Source of the DNA: JALZKA01 sp963786495
GTDB lineage: Bacteria > Actinomycetota > Thermoleophilia > Solirubrobacterales > 70-9
Length of the DNA stretch: 64,000 nt
Reading direction: 5' to 3'
Assembly: GCA_963786495.1 (NCBI GenBank)
Contig: CAWAZL010000002.1
Coordinates: 1,488,001 to 1,552,000, forward strand
The first letter of the stretch is position 1. Each line of letters begins with the position of its first letter. Both the position numbers and the translations under genes were made by a program. Positions 16,466 to 25,678 of this stretch are shown piece by piece. The notes under the pieces were generated by a model. That model was given only the letters and a program-made list of their open reading frames with translations. It was not told the origin of the DNA and did no database searches.

Positions 16466-18090
16466 TTTCGGCCTCTGAAGCGCGAGCCGATGTTCTTGGT
16501 CTCACGAATCACTTCGCGGGCGCAGTTCCGCCCGTTCGCGCCCGTCACGCCGCCACCAGGATGAGTGCCGGCGCCGCAGATCCAAAGGTCCTTGATCGGC
16601 GTCCGGTACTCGCCCCAGCCGCGGACTGGGCGGAGGTTGAAGAGCTGGTCGAAGGCCATCTCGCCGTGGAGCGCGTGCCCGCCGCCGATGCCGAGAACGC
16701 GTTCGAGGTCCGGCGGCGCCAGCACCTGGCGCTCCAAGATCGAGCCCGGCAGGTTCGGGAAGTACTCGCCGATCTTCGCGATCGCGCGATCGGCGACCTG
16801 GTCGCGGATGTCGTCCCAGCTGCCCTCCGCGAGCGTGTACGGCTGTGAGTTGACGTCGATCGTGACCACGTGCCTCCCCTCGGGTGCCAGCGACGGATCA
16901 TGAACGGTCGGCATGCAGAGCTCGATGTGGGGATCCAGGGCGGGACGGCCCGCCCGCGCCTCGGCCTGCGCCTCGTCCATCTGAGCGATTGTCGGATTGA
17001 TCTCGGCGATGCCGCCGTGATAGGGCTGGACGCCGCTGGCGCCGATCGCGTCCGCCATGGGGAGCTGGTCGACGGCGAGGTTGATCTTCACGCTCGTTCC
17101 TTCGCACCTGTACGCGCGGAGCGCGGCACCAAATCGCTCGGGCAAGAGCCCCTCGCCGACGAGGCCCAGCAGGGTCGTCTTCGGGTCGGCGTTCGAAAGC
17201 ACGCGGCGCGCGCGGATCTCCTCGCCGCTCGCGAGAACGACTCCGGCGGCACGGCCGTCCTCGACGGCGATCCGATCGACGGGAGCTTCGGTCCTGACCG
17301 TGGCGCCGGCCTCGCGCGCGGCGTCGGCCATCGCCTCGGGCAGGCGGCCGATGCCCCCACGGACGAAGCCCCACTGCCGGATGCCGCCGCCCGCCTGCTC
17401 GGAGGCGTGGTCGTGAAGGAGGACGTATGCGGTTCCCGGGGTGGATGGGCCCGCCGTCGAGTCGTTGATCGCGTGCCAGCCGAGGGCCGCGAGGACCTGC
17501 TCGGACTCGAACCACTCGCGCAGGTACTGAGTGGCGGACGTGCCGAACAGGAAGGTCGCGTCGGCGATGAGCGAGCGGTGCCGGGCCGCCATGCCGCCGA
17601 GCTTGGCGAGCCTCGCGAGCTCACGCGGCCGAAGGTTTCGTGGGTCGGGGGGTGTCGTGTCGATCAGCGGCGTGATCAGGCCGGCGATATCGGCCAACTC
17701 CTCCTCGAACGAGGGGAGGGCACGCGCATCGGCTGAGGAGAACTTCTCGAACTCGCGCTGAGTGGCGGACAGGTCGTCGTCGAGGAGAAGCGAAGAGCCG
17801 TCAGGCCCCAGGTTCAAAGCGGGTCCTGCCGGATCGACCGTGATCCCGCGCTCGACCAGGCGAAGATCCCGCCAGATGGGCTCGCGCAGCATGCTGAGGA
17901 CGTAGGCCCCCGTTGACGCGAAGTAGCCGGGAGCGAACTCCTCGGTCACCGCGCAGCCGCCGACGATCTCGCGACGCTCCAGGACGACCGTCTCGAGGCC
18001 GGCATTGGCCAGGTAGTAGGCCGCGACCAGACCGTTGTGGCCGCCGCCGACGATCGCGATATCCCAGGTCTTGGCAGCCGCGGCGCTCAT
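16462..18090 (-). CDS. NAD(P)/FAD-dependent oxidoreductase, phytoene desaturase (CrtI)-like family
   Basis: A 542-residue flavoprotein. The N-terminal dinucleotide-binding motif is DIAIVGGGHNGLVAAYYLA, ending with Glu in TVVLERREIVGG. The second conserved region is RRVLSNADPKTTLL and the C-terminal FAD motif is LWICGAGTHPGGGVTGANGR. This arrangement fits the CrtI/PYROXD2 branch of amino-oxidase-like proteins, not carotenoid synthesis specifically; no other carotenoid gene is near. Its place between ABC permeases and aminotransferases suggests oxidation of the imported compound or a derivative (inference). The ATG at 18090 overlaps the upstream permease stop (ATGA); its own stop overlaps the next ATG in the same way. 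Confidence 0.85.
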   Translation of the reverse strand: MSAAAAKTWDIAIVGGGHNGLVAAYYLANAGLETVVLERREIVGGCAVTEEFAPGYFASTGAYVLSMLREPIWRDLRLVERGITVDPAGPALNLGPDGSSLLLDDDLSATQREFEKFSSADARALPSFEEELADIAGLITPLIDTTPPDPRNLRPRELARLAKLGGMAARHRSLIADATFLFGTSATQYLREWFESEQVLAALGWHAINDSTAGPSTPGTAYVLLHDHASEQAGGGIRQWGFVRGGIGRLPEAMADAAREAGATVRTEAPVDRIAVEDGRAAGVVLASGEEIRARRVLSNADPKTTLLGLVGEGLLPERFGAALRAYRCEGTSVKINLAVDQLPMADAIGASGVQPYHGGIAEINPTIAQMDEAQAEARAGRPALDPHIELCMPTVHDPSLAPEGRHVVTIDVNSQPYTLAEGSWDDIRDQVADRAIAKIGEYFPNLPGSILERQVLAPPDLERVLGIGGGHALHGEMAFDQLFNLRPVRGWGEYRTPIKDLWICGAGTHPGGGVTGANGRNCAREVIRETKNIGSRFRGRK

Positions 18091-18932
18091 GACTCCAGCT
18101 GCTTGATCTTCGTCAGGCGGTAGGCGACCAGCGCGAACAGCGCCGAGGCTCCGAGCATGAGCATGCTCATTGCCGCACCGCCGTTCAAGTCGCCGCTCTC
18201 GAGCACCAAGTCGTTCACCACGTTCCCCAGCATGTAGCCCTCCGTGCCACCTACGAGGGCCGGGCTGGCGAAGTCGGTGAAGAGCGGGATATAGACGAGG
18301 AGCAGCGCCACGAAGATCCCGGGCGCGATCAGCGGCAGCAGGATCCGCCGGAATGTCGTGAACCACCCCGAACCGAGGTCGCGTGCAGCCTCGAAGATGT
18401 TGCGATCGATCGCCTTCATCGCGGCGTAGATGGGGATCACCGTGTACGTCAGGTAGCTCGTCGAAAGCACGACGATCACGGCGAACTTGCTGAACAGGAG
18501 CGCGTCTATCGGCGCGTCGATCAACCCGATCTCCATCAGCGCCGAGTTGATGAGGCCCTCGCGGCCGAGCAGCATCCGCCAGGCATAAATCCGCACCATC
18601 GGGTTGAGCTCATCGGCGAGGACCAAAAAGAGCAGCAGGCCAAGCTCGAACTTGCCCGCCTTGTAGGCCAGGACGTAGGCAAGGGGAATCGCGATCACGA
18701 GCTGGATCAGCATCGCGAGGGTCGCGATCTGGAAGGTGGTCAGCGCGACGTCGCGGTAGAGCGGGTCTTCGAGGACGGTCGTGAAGTTCGTGAACGTCCA
18801 GCCGCTATCGCCGGAGAGCACGCCGTAGTGGAGCGCGATGAAGAGCATCACGAACATGGGCGCAAGGAAGAACGCGGCCAGGATCGCCGTGGGGACGCCT
18901 AGGAAGCTGAAAGCGCGAAGGTGGTCTCGCAT
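18087..18932 (-). CDS. ABC transporter permease, PotB type
   Basis: Inner-membrane permease of a spermidine/putrescine-type (MOI/Pot family) importer, 281 residues, with six predicted membrane segments. The EAA loop is EAARDLGSGWFTTFRRILLPL near residue 183. The segment DELNPMVRIYAWRMLLGREGLIN is characteristic of PotB-like proteins. It is coupled by ATGA overlap to the FAD oxidoreductase gene downstream and follows the PotC-type permease gene by 16 bp. Pot-type transporters carry small cationic or amino compounds; the actual substrate here is unknown. Confidence 0.92.
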   Translation of the reverse strand: MRDHLRAFSFLGVPTAILAAFFLAPMFVMLFIALHYGVLSGDSGWTFTNFTTVLEDPLYRDVALTTFQIATLAMLIQLVIAIPLAYVLAYKAGKFELGLLLFLVLADELNPMVRIYAWRMLLGREGLINSALMEIGLIDAPIDALLFSKFAVIVVLSTSYLTYTVIPIYAAMKAIDRNIFEAARDLGSGWFTTFRRILLPLIAPGIFVALLLVYIPLFTDFASPALVGGTEGYMLGNVVNDLVLESGDLNGGAAMSMLMLGASALFALVAYRLTKIKQLES

Positions 18933-18948
18933 CAGCGTGTCGCCCCCG

Positions 18949-19770
18949 TCAGGAGGTCAGTGAGCCCATCCTTGTCGTCGCCCCGCCTCGGCTGAGGAAC
19001 TTGATCAATTGCCAGGCGCCGAAGACCGCCAGGATCTGCGCCACCGCGATCACGGTCGATGCCGCGTTCACCAACGGAAGGTTCTCCGACTGGCGCAGGA
19101 TCGAGAAGACCCACACCGGGAACGTCTGGTCGAAGCCGCCGGTGAAGAACGAGATCTCGAAGTTGTTGAAGGACCAGGCGAAGGCGAAGATCCCTGCAGC
19201 CGCGAGTGAGGGGGCGATCTGCGGAATCACCACGTATCGGAGCATCTGAAGCTGCGAGGCGCCGAGGTCGATGGCGGCCTCCTCGAGTGATCGCTGGAAG
19301 CGGACGAGGCCGGCCGAGACGATCGCCACCACCAGCGGGAACGTCACCACAAGGTGCATCAGGGCGACGGTCTTGAGCGAGAGCGAGACCCGGAACTCGC
19401 TGAAGAAGATCAGCCCGGCTACGCCGATTATCAGCCAGGGGACCACAAGCACAGCGCCGTGCAGTCCGGCGATGGCTCCGCGGCCGAAGAACCGGAGGCG
19501 CGTGAGCCCCCAGGCGGCAGCCGTGCCGAGCACGAGTGAGATCGCGGTGACAAACGAAGCTACGACGACCGAGTTCACGATCGCGTCCTTCGCCTGCTCG
19601 TTGTTCCAGGCGTCCTTGTACCAGTGGGTTGTGAACCCCTCCCAGGGCAGGGAGATGATCGAGGAGTCGTTGAACGAGAACAGCGCCAGCATCAGCACCG
19701 GCCCGAAAAGGACCACCATGACGACGGCCACCAGGGTGGCGCTGGCCACCCTGGGAGCCTTGCGGCGCAT
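18949..19770 (-). CDS. ABC transporter permease, PotC type
   Basis: Second permease of the Pot-type importer, about 273 residues, six membrane segments. The EAA loop is EEAAIDLGASQLQMLRYVVIP. SFNDSSIISLPWEGFTTHWY after the first helix is a strong PotC signature (the aromatic W-Y pair in the periplasmic loop). Start uncertain: ATG at 19770 lies 8 bp after the binding-protein stop; ATG at 19803 would overlap that gene by 25 bp. The shorter form, beginning MRRKAPRVASATL, has a normal N-terminal length. Confidence 0.9.
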   Translation of the reverse strand: MRRKAPRVASATLVAVVMVVLFGPVLMLALFSFNDSSIISLPWEGFTTHWYKDAWNNEQAKDAIVNSVVVASFVTAISLVLGTAAAWGLTRLRFFGRGAIAGLHGAVLVVPWLIIGVAGLIFFSEFRVSLSLKTVALMHLVVTFPLVVAIVSAGLVRFQRSLEEAAIDLGASQLQMLRYVVIPQIAPSLAAAGIFAFAWSFNNFEISFFTGGFDQTFPVWVFSILRQSENLPLVNAASTVIAVAQILAVFGAWQLIKFLSRGGATTRMGSLTS

Positions 19771-19778
19771 GCGTGTGG

Positions 19779-20858
19779 TTATTGGGCGAGGACTTCCTGC
19801 CATGCGCGGTCATACACGTCGGCGTTTTCGGGCTCGGTCTGCGCGATCGCTTCCTCGAGGTTCGTTGGATCCGCGGAATCCAGGTACTGCTCATCGAGCA
19901 ACTCCAGCGCATCCGGATTCATCGCAACGAAGCCCAGCTCGGCGGAGATCGCCTGTGCCTCGGCCGATGCGTAGTAGTCCATGAGCTTGTAGGCGGCGTC
20001 GGTGTTCTCCGCCTTCGAAGTGATTGCCAGTCCGCAAACCCAGGACAGCGCGCCTTCGGTTGGGGCGACCCATTCGACCGGCAGGCCGTCGTCGATCATC
20101 GCCTCCGCAGTGCCGCGGCCACCATCGGCGATCAAGACCTCGCCTGACTTGAACAGGTTCACCATCGAGGCGTCGGATTCAGCGAACGCGCGGAAGTTGT
20201 CGCGGTTGTCAAGCAGGTTCTGCTTTGCCTGCTCGACTTCCTCGTCGGTGAGGTTCATGGGGTCGTCCAGGCCGATGGCCATGGCCGACGCCGCGATCGC
20301 GGTGAGCGGCGTCGCCTCGAGCGCAACCTGACCCGCGTTGGCGGAGTCGAATAGCGCCTGGTAAGAGTCGATGTCGCTCCCGAGCTCGTCGGTGTTCACG
20401 ATCAAGCCATGCGGGCCGGCGGACGCGGGGACGAAGAGGACCTCGCCGTTTTCGTCGCGCACCTCGTCCGCATCGGAGAACGCGAGCTTGTCGAACTCTT
20501 CGAAGGCCTCGGGATCGACGGGCCGGATGAGGTTGCGCGCGAGGAGCGGTTCCATCTCGTCCGTGCACACCTCCACCACGTCGGCCTCGAAGCCACCGGC
20601 AAGCTTCGCCGCTGCGGCCTTGTTCGAGTCGAAGGTCGCAACCTCGAGCTCGACGTCCGGGTTCGCCTCCCTGAACGGGTCGAGCATCTCGTCCGGAACG
20701 GTGTCGCCATATGCAAAGACGCGGAGAGTGCCCGTGGCCGGAGACTCCATGTCCTTCGGCGCCGGCGCGACCGTCGCATCACCGTCACTCGTGCCGCCAC
20801 CGCACCCCGCCGCAGCGGCCGCGAACACAATCGCCGACACCATCGCCATCCGTTTCAT
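19779..20858 (-). CDS. Spermidine/putrescine-type ABC substrate-binding lipoprotein (copy 1)
   Basis: Extracellular solute-binding lipoprotein of 359 residues. ATG at 20858 follows the good ribosome site AGGAGAG. The lipobox ends AAAGC, with Cys at about residue 19. The mature protein has a PotD-like pattern: GTLRVFAYGDTVPDEMLDPF, ADVVEVCTDEMEPLL, GPHGLIVNTDEL, and WVCGLAITSKAENTDAAYKLMDY, typical of the hinge and C-terminal lobe. It is a tandem paralogue of the next upstream gene, and long stretches are nearly identical. Ligand unknown. Confidence 0.92.
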   Translation of the reverse strand: MKRMAMVSAIVFAAAAAGCGGGTSDGDATVAPAPKDMESPATGTLRVFAYGDTVPDEMLDPFREANPDVELEVATFDSNKAAAAKLAGGFEADVVEVCTDEMEPLLARNLIRPVDPEAFEEFDKLAFSDADEVRDENGEVLFVPASAGPHGLIVNTDELGSDIDSYQALFDSANAGQVALEATPLTAIAASAMAIGLDDPMNLTDEEVEQAKQNLLDNRDNFRAFAESDASMVNLFKSGEVLIADGGRGTAEAMIDDGLPVEWVAPTEGALSWVCGLAITSKAENTDAAYKLMDYYASAEAQAISAELGFVAMNPDALELLDEQYLDSADPTNLEEAIAQTEPENADVYDRAWQEVLAQ

Positions 20859-20872
20859 CGCAACTCTCCTCT

Positions 20873-21955
20873 TCACTGTGCTTGGAACTCTCTGAACGCC
20901 CTGACCCACTCGTCGTAGTTGGGCGGCTCGGTCTCCGCGATCGCGTTCTCGATCGAGGCGGGATCGGCCGTCTCCCGGTGCTCGGGCCCGACAAGTTCGA
21001 TTGCCTTCGGGTTCGTCACGACGTAGCCGCCCTCCGCGCGGATCGCCTGCGCCTCCGCCGAGGCCTGCCAGTTGATGAGCCGGTAGGCAGCATCCAGGTT
21101 CTGAGCGTCGCTGGTGATGGCCAGTCCGCAGACCCAGGAGAGGGGGCGCTCTTCAGGCGCAACCCAGCGGGCGTCGACGCCGGTCTCTTGGATGCGCTCA
21201 GTCAGGCCAGGCCCCCCGTCCGCGAGCACGATTTCGCCCGATCGAAAGAGGTTCACGACGTCCGCGTCGGATCGCCACAGCGTGCGGAACTGGTCGCGGT
21301 TTTCGATCAGGTGCTGTTTGACCTGCTCAAGCTCGTCCGCACTTAGCTCCATCGGCTCTTCGATCCCCAGCGCCAGAGCGGTCTCGGCGATCGCGGGCAG
21401 CGGGTAGTCCGCCTCCAGCGCCACGCGGTCGGCGAACTGCGGGTCGAACAGGTCCGTGAACGAGTCGACCTCGCCGGGTTCCACCTCGGCCGCGTCGTAG
21501 ATGAGGCCTTGCGGGCCGGCCGAGAGTGGGACCAGCATCGCGTTCTTGCCATCCAGGACCCCGGGGGAGTCCGTGAAGACGAGGTCATCCCAGTCGGGCA
21601 CCCCCTGCGTGTCGAGCGGCCTGATCAGGTTTCGCGCCGTCAGCGGGCTCATCTCGTCCAGGCACACCTCGACTACGTCTGCCTCGAAGCCGCCCGCAAG
21701 CTTCGCGGCGGCCTCCTGGTTGGAGCCGAAGCTGGCGGTTTCGAGCTCGAGGTCGGGGTTCGCTTCGCGGAACGGGTCGAGCAGGGAGTCGGTCAGCGTG
21801 TCCTGATAGGCGAACACGCTCAGGGTTCCGGTCGCCGGAGCCTCGGGATCTTCAGGAGCCTCCGCGATGGTCGCGGGCTCGTTGGTGCCGCCTCCACACG
21901 CAGCGAGAAGTACGGCGAAAAGGGTCAATCCGCAAGCGGCGCATAGACGGGTCAC
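20873..21955 (-). CDS. Spermidine/putrescine-type ABC substrate-binding lipoprotein (copy 2)
   Basis: A 360-residue paralogue of the neighbouring binding protein. The lipobox ends LLAAC (Cys at residue 20). Shared blocks include LDPFREANPD, AAAKLAGGFEADVVEVC, ARNLIRP and LSWVCGLAITS. Loops that would line the binding cleft differ (QDTLTDSL, GPQGLIYDAAEVEP), so the two copies may accept different but related ligands. The GTG at 21955 overlaps the stop of the ATPase gene (GTGA). The second copy follows 14 bp after this gene's stop, with its own ribosome site. Confidence 0.92.
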   Translation of the reverse strand: MTRLCAACGLTLFAVLLAACGGGTNEPATIAEAPEDPEAPATGTLSVFAYQDTLTDSLLDPFREANPDLELETASFGSNQEAAAKLAGGFEADVVEVCLDEMSPLTARNLIRPLDTQGVPDWDDLVFTDSPGVLDGKNAMLVPLSAGPQGLIYDAAEVEPGEVDSFTDLFDPQFADRVALEADYPLPAIAETALALGIEEPMELSADELEQVKQHLIENRDQFRTLWRSDADVVNLFRSGEIVLADGGPGLTERIQETGVDARWVAPEERPLSWVCGLAITSDAQNLDAAYRLINWQASAEAQAIRAEGGYVVTNPKAIELVGPEHRETADPASIENAIAETEPPNYDEWVRAFREFQAQ

Positions 21956-23043
21956 GCTGCTGGCTCACCGCCTTCGACGACGAGGCTGTGGCGAGCGGCC
22001 CAGCTCAGTTCGATGCGGTCTCCGGCCCCGCCGGTCGACACGTAGTCGTCGTTCAGTTCGTGGACGACGAGCCGCTCGCCGGTCGGAAGCTCGACAAGGA
22101 CCTGCGAGAGGGACCCGAGGTAGATGCGCTCGACGATCTCGCCAACGACCCAGGAGCGAGCCGGATCGTCATCGATCCCACCAATCCTGATCTTCTCCGG
22201 CCGGACCGTGATCTGGATCGAGTCGCCGGCGGGGTTGGCGCAGTCGACGCAGATCCGCATTCCTTCACCCAGGTCCATGACCGCGAGGTCGCCTGCGCGC
22301 TCGGTGATGCTGACCTGGAGCGCGTTCGAGGTGCCGATAAAGCCGGCCACGAACGATGTCTTGGGTCGCTCATAGAGCGAGCGGGGGTCGGCCAGCTGCT
22401 GGACCTTGCCCGCGTCCATGATCGCGATGCGGTCCGACATCGTGAGCGCTTCCTCCTGGTCGTGCGTGACGTAGACGAAGGTGGTGCCCGTGGACTTCTG
22501 GATCCGCTTCAGCTCAAACTGCATCTCGCGCCGGAGCTTCAGGTCGAGCGCTCCAAGGGGCTCATCGAGCAGCAACGCAGCCGGCCGGTTGACCAAGGCG
22601 CGGGCGAGCGCGACGCGCTGGCGCTGACCGCCGGACAGCTCGCCGGGCCTACGGTCCGCCAGTCCTTCCAGCCTTACGATCGAGAGCATCTCGTCCGTCC
22701 GCCCTGCGATCTCAGCACGCCCGACGTGCTTGAGCTTCAGGCCGAAGCCGACGTTGTCGGCGACCGTCATGTGCGGAAACAGGGCGTAGTCCTGGAAGAC
22801 CATGTTCACGTTTCGCTTCTTGGGCGAGACGTACGTCACGTCTTCTCCGTCGAGGAGGACTCGGCCCTCGTCTGGCTCTTCGAAGCCGGCGATCATGCGC
22901 AGGGTCGTCGTCTTGCCGCAGCCGCTTGGCCCCAGTAGCGAGAAGAACTCGCCGGCCGCGATCTCCAGCGACACCCCGTCGACAGCCGCCTTTCCGTCGA
23001 ACCTGCGGCTGACCCCGTCGAGGACGATCATCGCGTCGCTCAT
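21952..23043 (-). CDS. ABC transporter ATP-binding protein, PotA type
   Basis: Cytoplasmic ATPase of the Pot-type importer, 363 residues. Walker A GPSGCGKTT (38-46), Q-loop VFQDYALFPHM, signature LSGGQRQRVALARAL, Walker B LLLDEPLGALD, switch His in YVTHDQEEALTMSD. The C-terminal 120 residues form the TOBE/OB regulatory domain usual for this class (SIQITVRPEKIRIG, VERIYLGSLSQVLVEL). Start ATG 23043 overlaps the glycerate kinase stop (ATGA). One ATPase serving both binding proteins and both permeases makes a complete importer. Confidence 0.94.
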   Translation of the reverse strand: MSDAMIVLDGVSRRFDGKAAVDGVSLEIAAGEFFSLLGPSGCGKTTTLRMIAGFEEPDEGRVLLDGEDVTYVSPKKRNVNMVFQDYALFPHMTVADNVGFGLKLKHVGRAEIAGRTDEMLSIVRLEGLADRRPGELSGGQRQRVALARALVNRPAALLLDEPLGALDLKLRREMQFELKRIQKSTGTTFVYVTHDQEEALTMSDRIAIMDAGKVQQLADPRSLYERPKTSFVAGFIGTSNALQVSITERAGDLAVMDLGEGMRICVDCANPAGDSIQITVRPEKIRIGGIDDDPARSWVVGEIVERIYLGSLSQVLVELPTGERLVVHELNDDYVSTGGAGDRIELSWAARHSLVVEGGEPAA

Positions 23044-24404
23044 TCCGGGGCTCCCACCGCGATTACGAACATGTCGTTCACGTTCGTCTGGGTCGGCCCG
23101 GTGACGATCTGGTCTCCAAGGTTCGCCAGGGCATCACCTGTGCGGTGCTCCGCGACTGCCGCCGCGAGATCAATCCCTGCTGCCCGAGCGCGCTCCGCGG
23201 TGAGACCGTCCACCACCGCTCCGGCGGCGTCGGTGCCGCCGTCCGAGCCGTCGGTGTCGATGAAGCAGGCGGAGATCGGCGCGCCGCTTTCGAGATGGAG
23301 GGCCGCCGCCGCGGCGGCCTCCTGGTTCGGTCCCCCCGCGCCGAAGGACCCCCCGGACCCGTTCGACGCGAGGGTCACAGTGGACTCGCCACCGCACCCG
23401 ACCAAGACACATGGAGCCGCGGCGGGCGCGCCGTCACGGGCACAGTTCGCGGCAAGTTCTGCGAGATGCCGGCCGACGAAGCTCGCCTCGCCTTCCAGTT
23501 CCGTGGAGACCACGTGGGCGCTGACGCCTGCGGCCCGCGCCTCGGCAGCCATCGCCTCACAGACCCCGGCGCCGTTGACAAGCATCACCGTCTGCGGCTC
23601 GGTGGTTAGGTGGGGTGAGTGCGCGGCGTCGCTGGCCAAGTGGTCGCGGATGCTCGGGGGCAGCTCGTCCCACAGCCCCCGGCGGTGGAGGATCTCAAGC
23701 GCGTCCTCAACGGTCGATGTGTCTTGAACGCTCGGGTCCGTGATCGCATCGAGCACATCCCCGGCAACGTCGGAAACGGTGAGGCTGACCAGGCGCGCCG
23801 GAGCGACGCGAGCAGCCAAGCGCCCGCCCTTGATCGCCGAGACGTGCTTTCGCACCGCGTTGACTTCGACGATAGGAGCGCCGGAGCCGAGCAGAAGCTC
23901 ATGGAGCCGCCTCTTCTCGGCTTGGGTCACTCCCTCGGGCGGAAGGCTTGTGAGCGCCGAGCTTCCGCCCGTGAACACTGCGATCGCCAGGTCATCGGGG
24001 CCCAGGTCGTCAACAAGTTCCATGACGCGCCGTGCCGCGGCTTCCGAGCGCTCGGTAGGCAGGGGGTGATCGGCCAGCATCACCTCGATCCGGTCGAGCG
24101 CGATCGCGTCCGCTCCGTTGCGGACCACGACGGCTCCGCCTTCGAGCCGGTCGCCCAGGATGCTCTCGAGCGTGGATGCGATCGCGAGGGTGGCCTTGCC
24201 TGAGCCGACGACGACGACTCGCGCACCGGGCGCCAGGGCGTACTCGCGTCCAGCGAAAGCGACACCGCTGTCGGTCAGCTCAACCGCCTCCGTCGTCGCA
24301 ACGCGGACGTCGCATGCCTCGAGCCCTGCGGCGGCCACCCGCAGCGCCAAAGCGCGCACATCCGCCATTCCGGTTGCCGCCAGTTCCGCCGAGTTCGAGA
24401 TCAC
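23040..24404 (-). CDS. Glycerate 2-kinase (MOFRL family)
   Basis: A 454-residue kinase converting glycerate to 2-phosphoglycerate with ATP. The N-terminal DUF4147-type domain begins with LALRVAAAGLEACDV and contains VVVVGSGKATLAIA and VRKHVSAIKGGRLA. The C-terminal MOFRL domain contains GCGGESTVTLAS, FGAGGPNQEAAAAAAL, the catalytic-type DTDGSDGGTDAAGAVVDG and VTGPTQTNVNDMFVIAVG. The GTG start at 24404 overlaps the stop of the enolase-like gene (GTGA). Pairing with an enolase-like protein links glycerate to PEP: 2-phosphoglycerate made here is the enolase substrate. The glycerate source (hydroxypyruvate or tartronate semialdehyde) is inference. Confidence 0.92.
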   Translation of the reverse strand: MISNSAELAATGMADVRALALRVAAAGLEACDVRVATTEAVELTDSGVAFAGREYALAPGARVVVVGSGKATLAIASTLESILGDRLEGGAVVVRNGADAIALDRIEVMLADHPLPTERSEAAARRVMELVDDLGPDDLAIAVFTGGSSALTSLPPEGVTQAEKRRLHELLLGSGAPIVEVNAVRKHVSAIKGGRLAARVAPARLVSLTVSDVAGDVLDAITDPSVQDTSTVEDALEILHRRGLWDELPPSIRDHLASDAAHSPHLTTEPQTVMLVNGAGVCEAMAAEARAAGVSAHVVSTELEGEASFVGRHLAELAANCARDGAPAAAPCVLVGCGGESTVTLASNGSGGSFGAGGPNQEAAAAAALHLESGAPISACFIDTDGSDGGTDAAGAVVDGLTAERARAAGIDLAAAVAEHRTGDALANLGDQIVTGPTQTNVNDMFVIAVGAPE

Positions 24405-25678
24405 GCGGCGATCGCCGCCGGGAACACGTCGCCAGGGTAAGAGGCGGTGGCCCCGAGTTCCTCCTCGATGCGGATGAGGCGGTTGTACTTCGCTGTCCGC
24501 TCGCCGCGCACGGGGGCGCCGGTCTTGATCTGTCCGGCTCCCAGGGCAACCGCGAGGTCGGCGATGATCGGGTCCTCCGTCTCTCCGGAGCGTTCCGAGA
24601 CGACCACGGTGTAGCCCGCGCGGTGCGCGATATCGGCGGCGTCGAGCGCCTCCGAGAGCGTCCCGATCTGGTTCACCTTCCAAAGCAGGGAGTTGGCGGC
24701 GCCCGCCTCGAGGCCGATCCGCAGGCGCTCGGGGTTGGTGACGAACAGGTCGTCTCCGACGATCTGGATCCCGCTTGCCTCGGTGAGCTCCGCGAACCCC
24801 TCGAAATCGTTCTCGTCCAGCGGGTCCTCGATCGTGACGACGTCGAACTCGCGGATCAGCTCCTGGTAGAGCTCGATCATCCCGTCGCGATCTCTCTTCG
24901 AGCCCGCGATGTCGTAGGTGCCTGAGTCCGCGTCGTAGTAGTGGGTTGCCGCGGCGTCGAGGCCGTATCGGAACCGCCCCTGGTGCCCGGCGTTCGCGAC
25001 TGCCTCGTGCAGGAGGCCAAGCGCCTCGTGCGGGTCGGAGATAGCCGGCGCGTAGCCGCCCTCATCGCCCGTATTGAGAGCGCTCTTGCCGTAGCGCTCG
25101 AGGAGGATCTCGGCCAAGGCGAGGTTCACCTCGGTCGAGATCTGAAGGGCCTCGATGATCGACTCGGCACCGACGGGGATGATGATGAACTCCTGGAAGT
25201 CCAGGTCGTTCGAGGCGTGCTTGCCGCCGTTGATCAGGTTGACGAGCGGAGCGGGCAGGACGTGCGCATTGGCGTTCAGCGCGCGGTAGAGGGGCACGCC
25301 CGCCGTTGCGGCCCGGGCACGGGCGGCGGCGAGAGAGACCCCGAGGATCGCGTTTGCGCCTAGGCGGGACTTCTGCTCAGTGCCATCAAGAGCGATCAGG
25401 GCGGAGTCGAGCTCACGCTGCTCAGGAAGCTCCTTGCCGACCAGTGAGTCGCGGAGCTCGCCCTTGACGGCCTCGACTGCGCCGAGGACGCCGAAGCCGC
25501 CGAAGCGGGTGCCGCCGTCTCGGAGCTCCGTCGCCTCCATCGAGCCGGTCGAGCGGCCCGAGGGGACATCGGCCGTTGCGACCGTCCCGTCATCGAGAGC
25601 CAGATCGACCTGAACCGTGGGCAATCCACGGCAGTCGAGCACTTCGCGAGCGCTCAGGTTCGTGATTACGGGACTCAT
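24401..25678 (-). CDS. eno: Enolase (phosphopyruvate hydratase) family protein, divergent active site
   Basis: Enolase-fold protein of 425 residues (normal about 430). Most catalytic and metal positions are kept: H154 in INGGKHASND, E163 in DFQEFIIIP, E206 in GDEGGYAP, metal ligands D241, E284 (TIEDPLDEND) and the GDDLFVTN aspartate, and lysines K334 and K385. But the strongly conserved catalytic His of the SHRSGETED block is Glu (SERSGETED, E362), the N-terminal block is LDCRGLPTV where DSRGNPTV is usual, the mobile loop is SGRSTG where SGASTG is usual, and the C-terminal loop is GAPVRGERT. It may be a specialised paralogue acting with the adjacent glycerate 2-kinase; whether it is an efficient enolase is unclear. 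ATG 25678 overlaps the gntR stop (ATGA). Confidence 0.85.
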   Translation of the reverse strand: MSPVITNLSAREVLDCRGLPTVQVDLALDDGTVATADVPSGRSTGSMEATELRDGGTRFGGFGVLGAVEAVKGELRDSLVGKELPEQRELDSALIALDGTEQKSRLGANAILGVSLAAARARAATAGVPLYRALNANAHVLPAPLVNLINGGKHASNDLDFQEFIIIPVGAESIIEALQISTEVNLALAEILLERYGKSALNTGDEGGYAPAISDPHEALGLLHEAVANAGHQGRFRYGLDAAATHYYDADSGTYDIAGSKRDRDGMIELYQELIREFDVVTIEDPLDENDFEGFAELTEASGIQIVGDDLFVTNPERLRIGLEAGAANSLLWKVNQIGTLSEALDAADIAHRAGYTVVVSERSGETEDPIIADLAVALGAGQIKTGAPVRGERTAKYNRLIRIEEELGATASYPGDVFPAAIAA

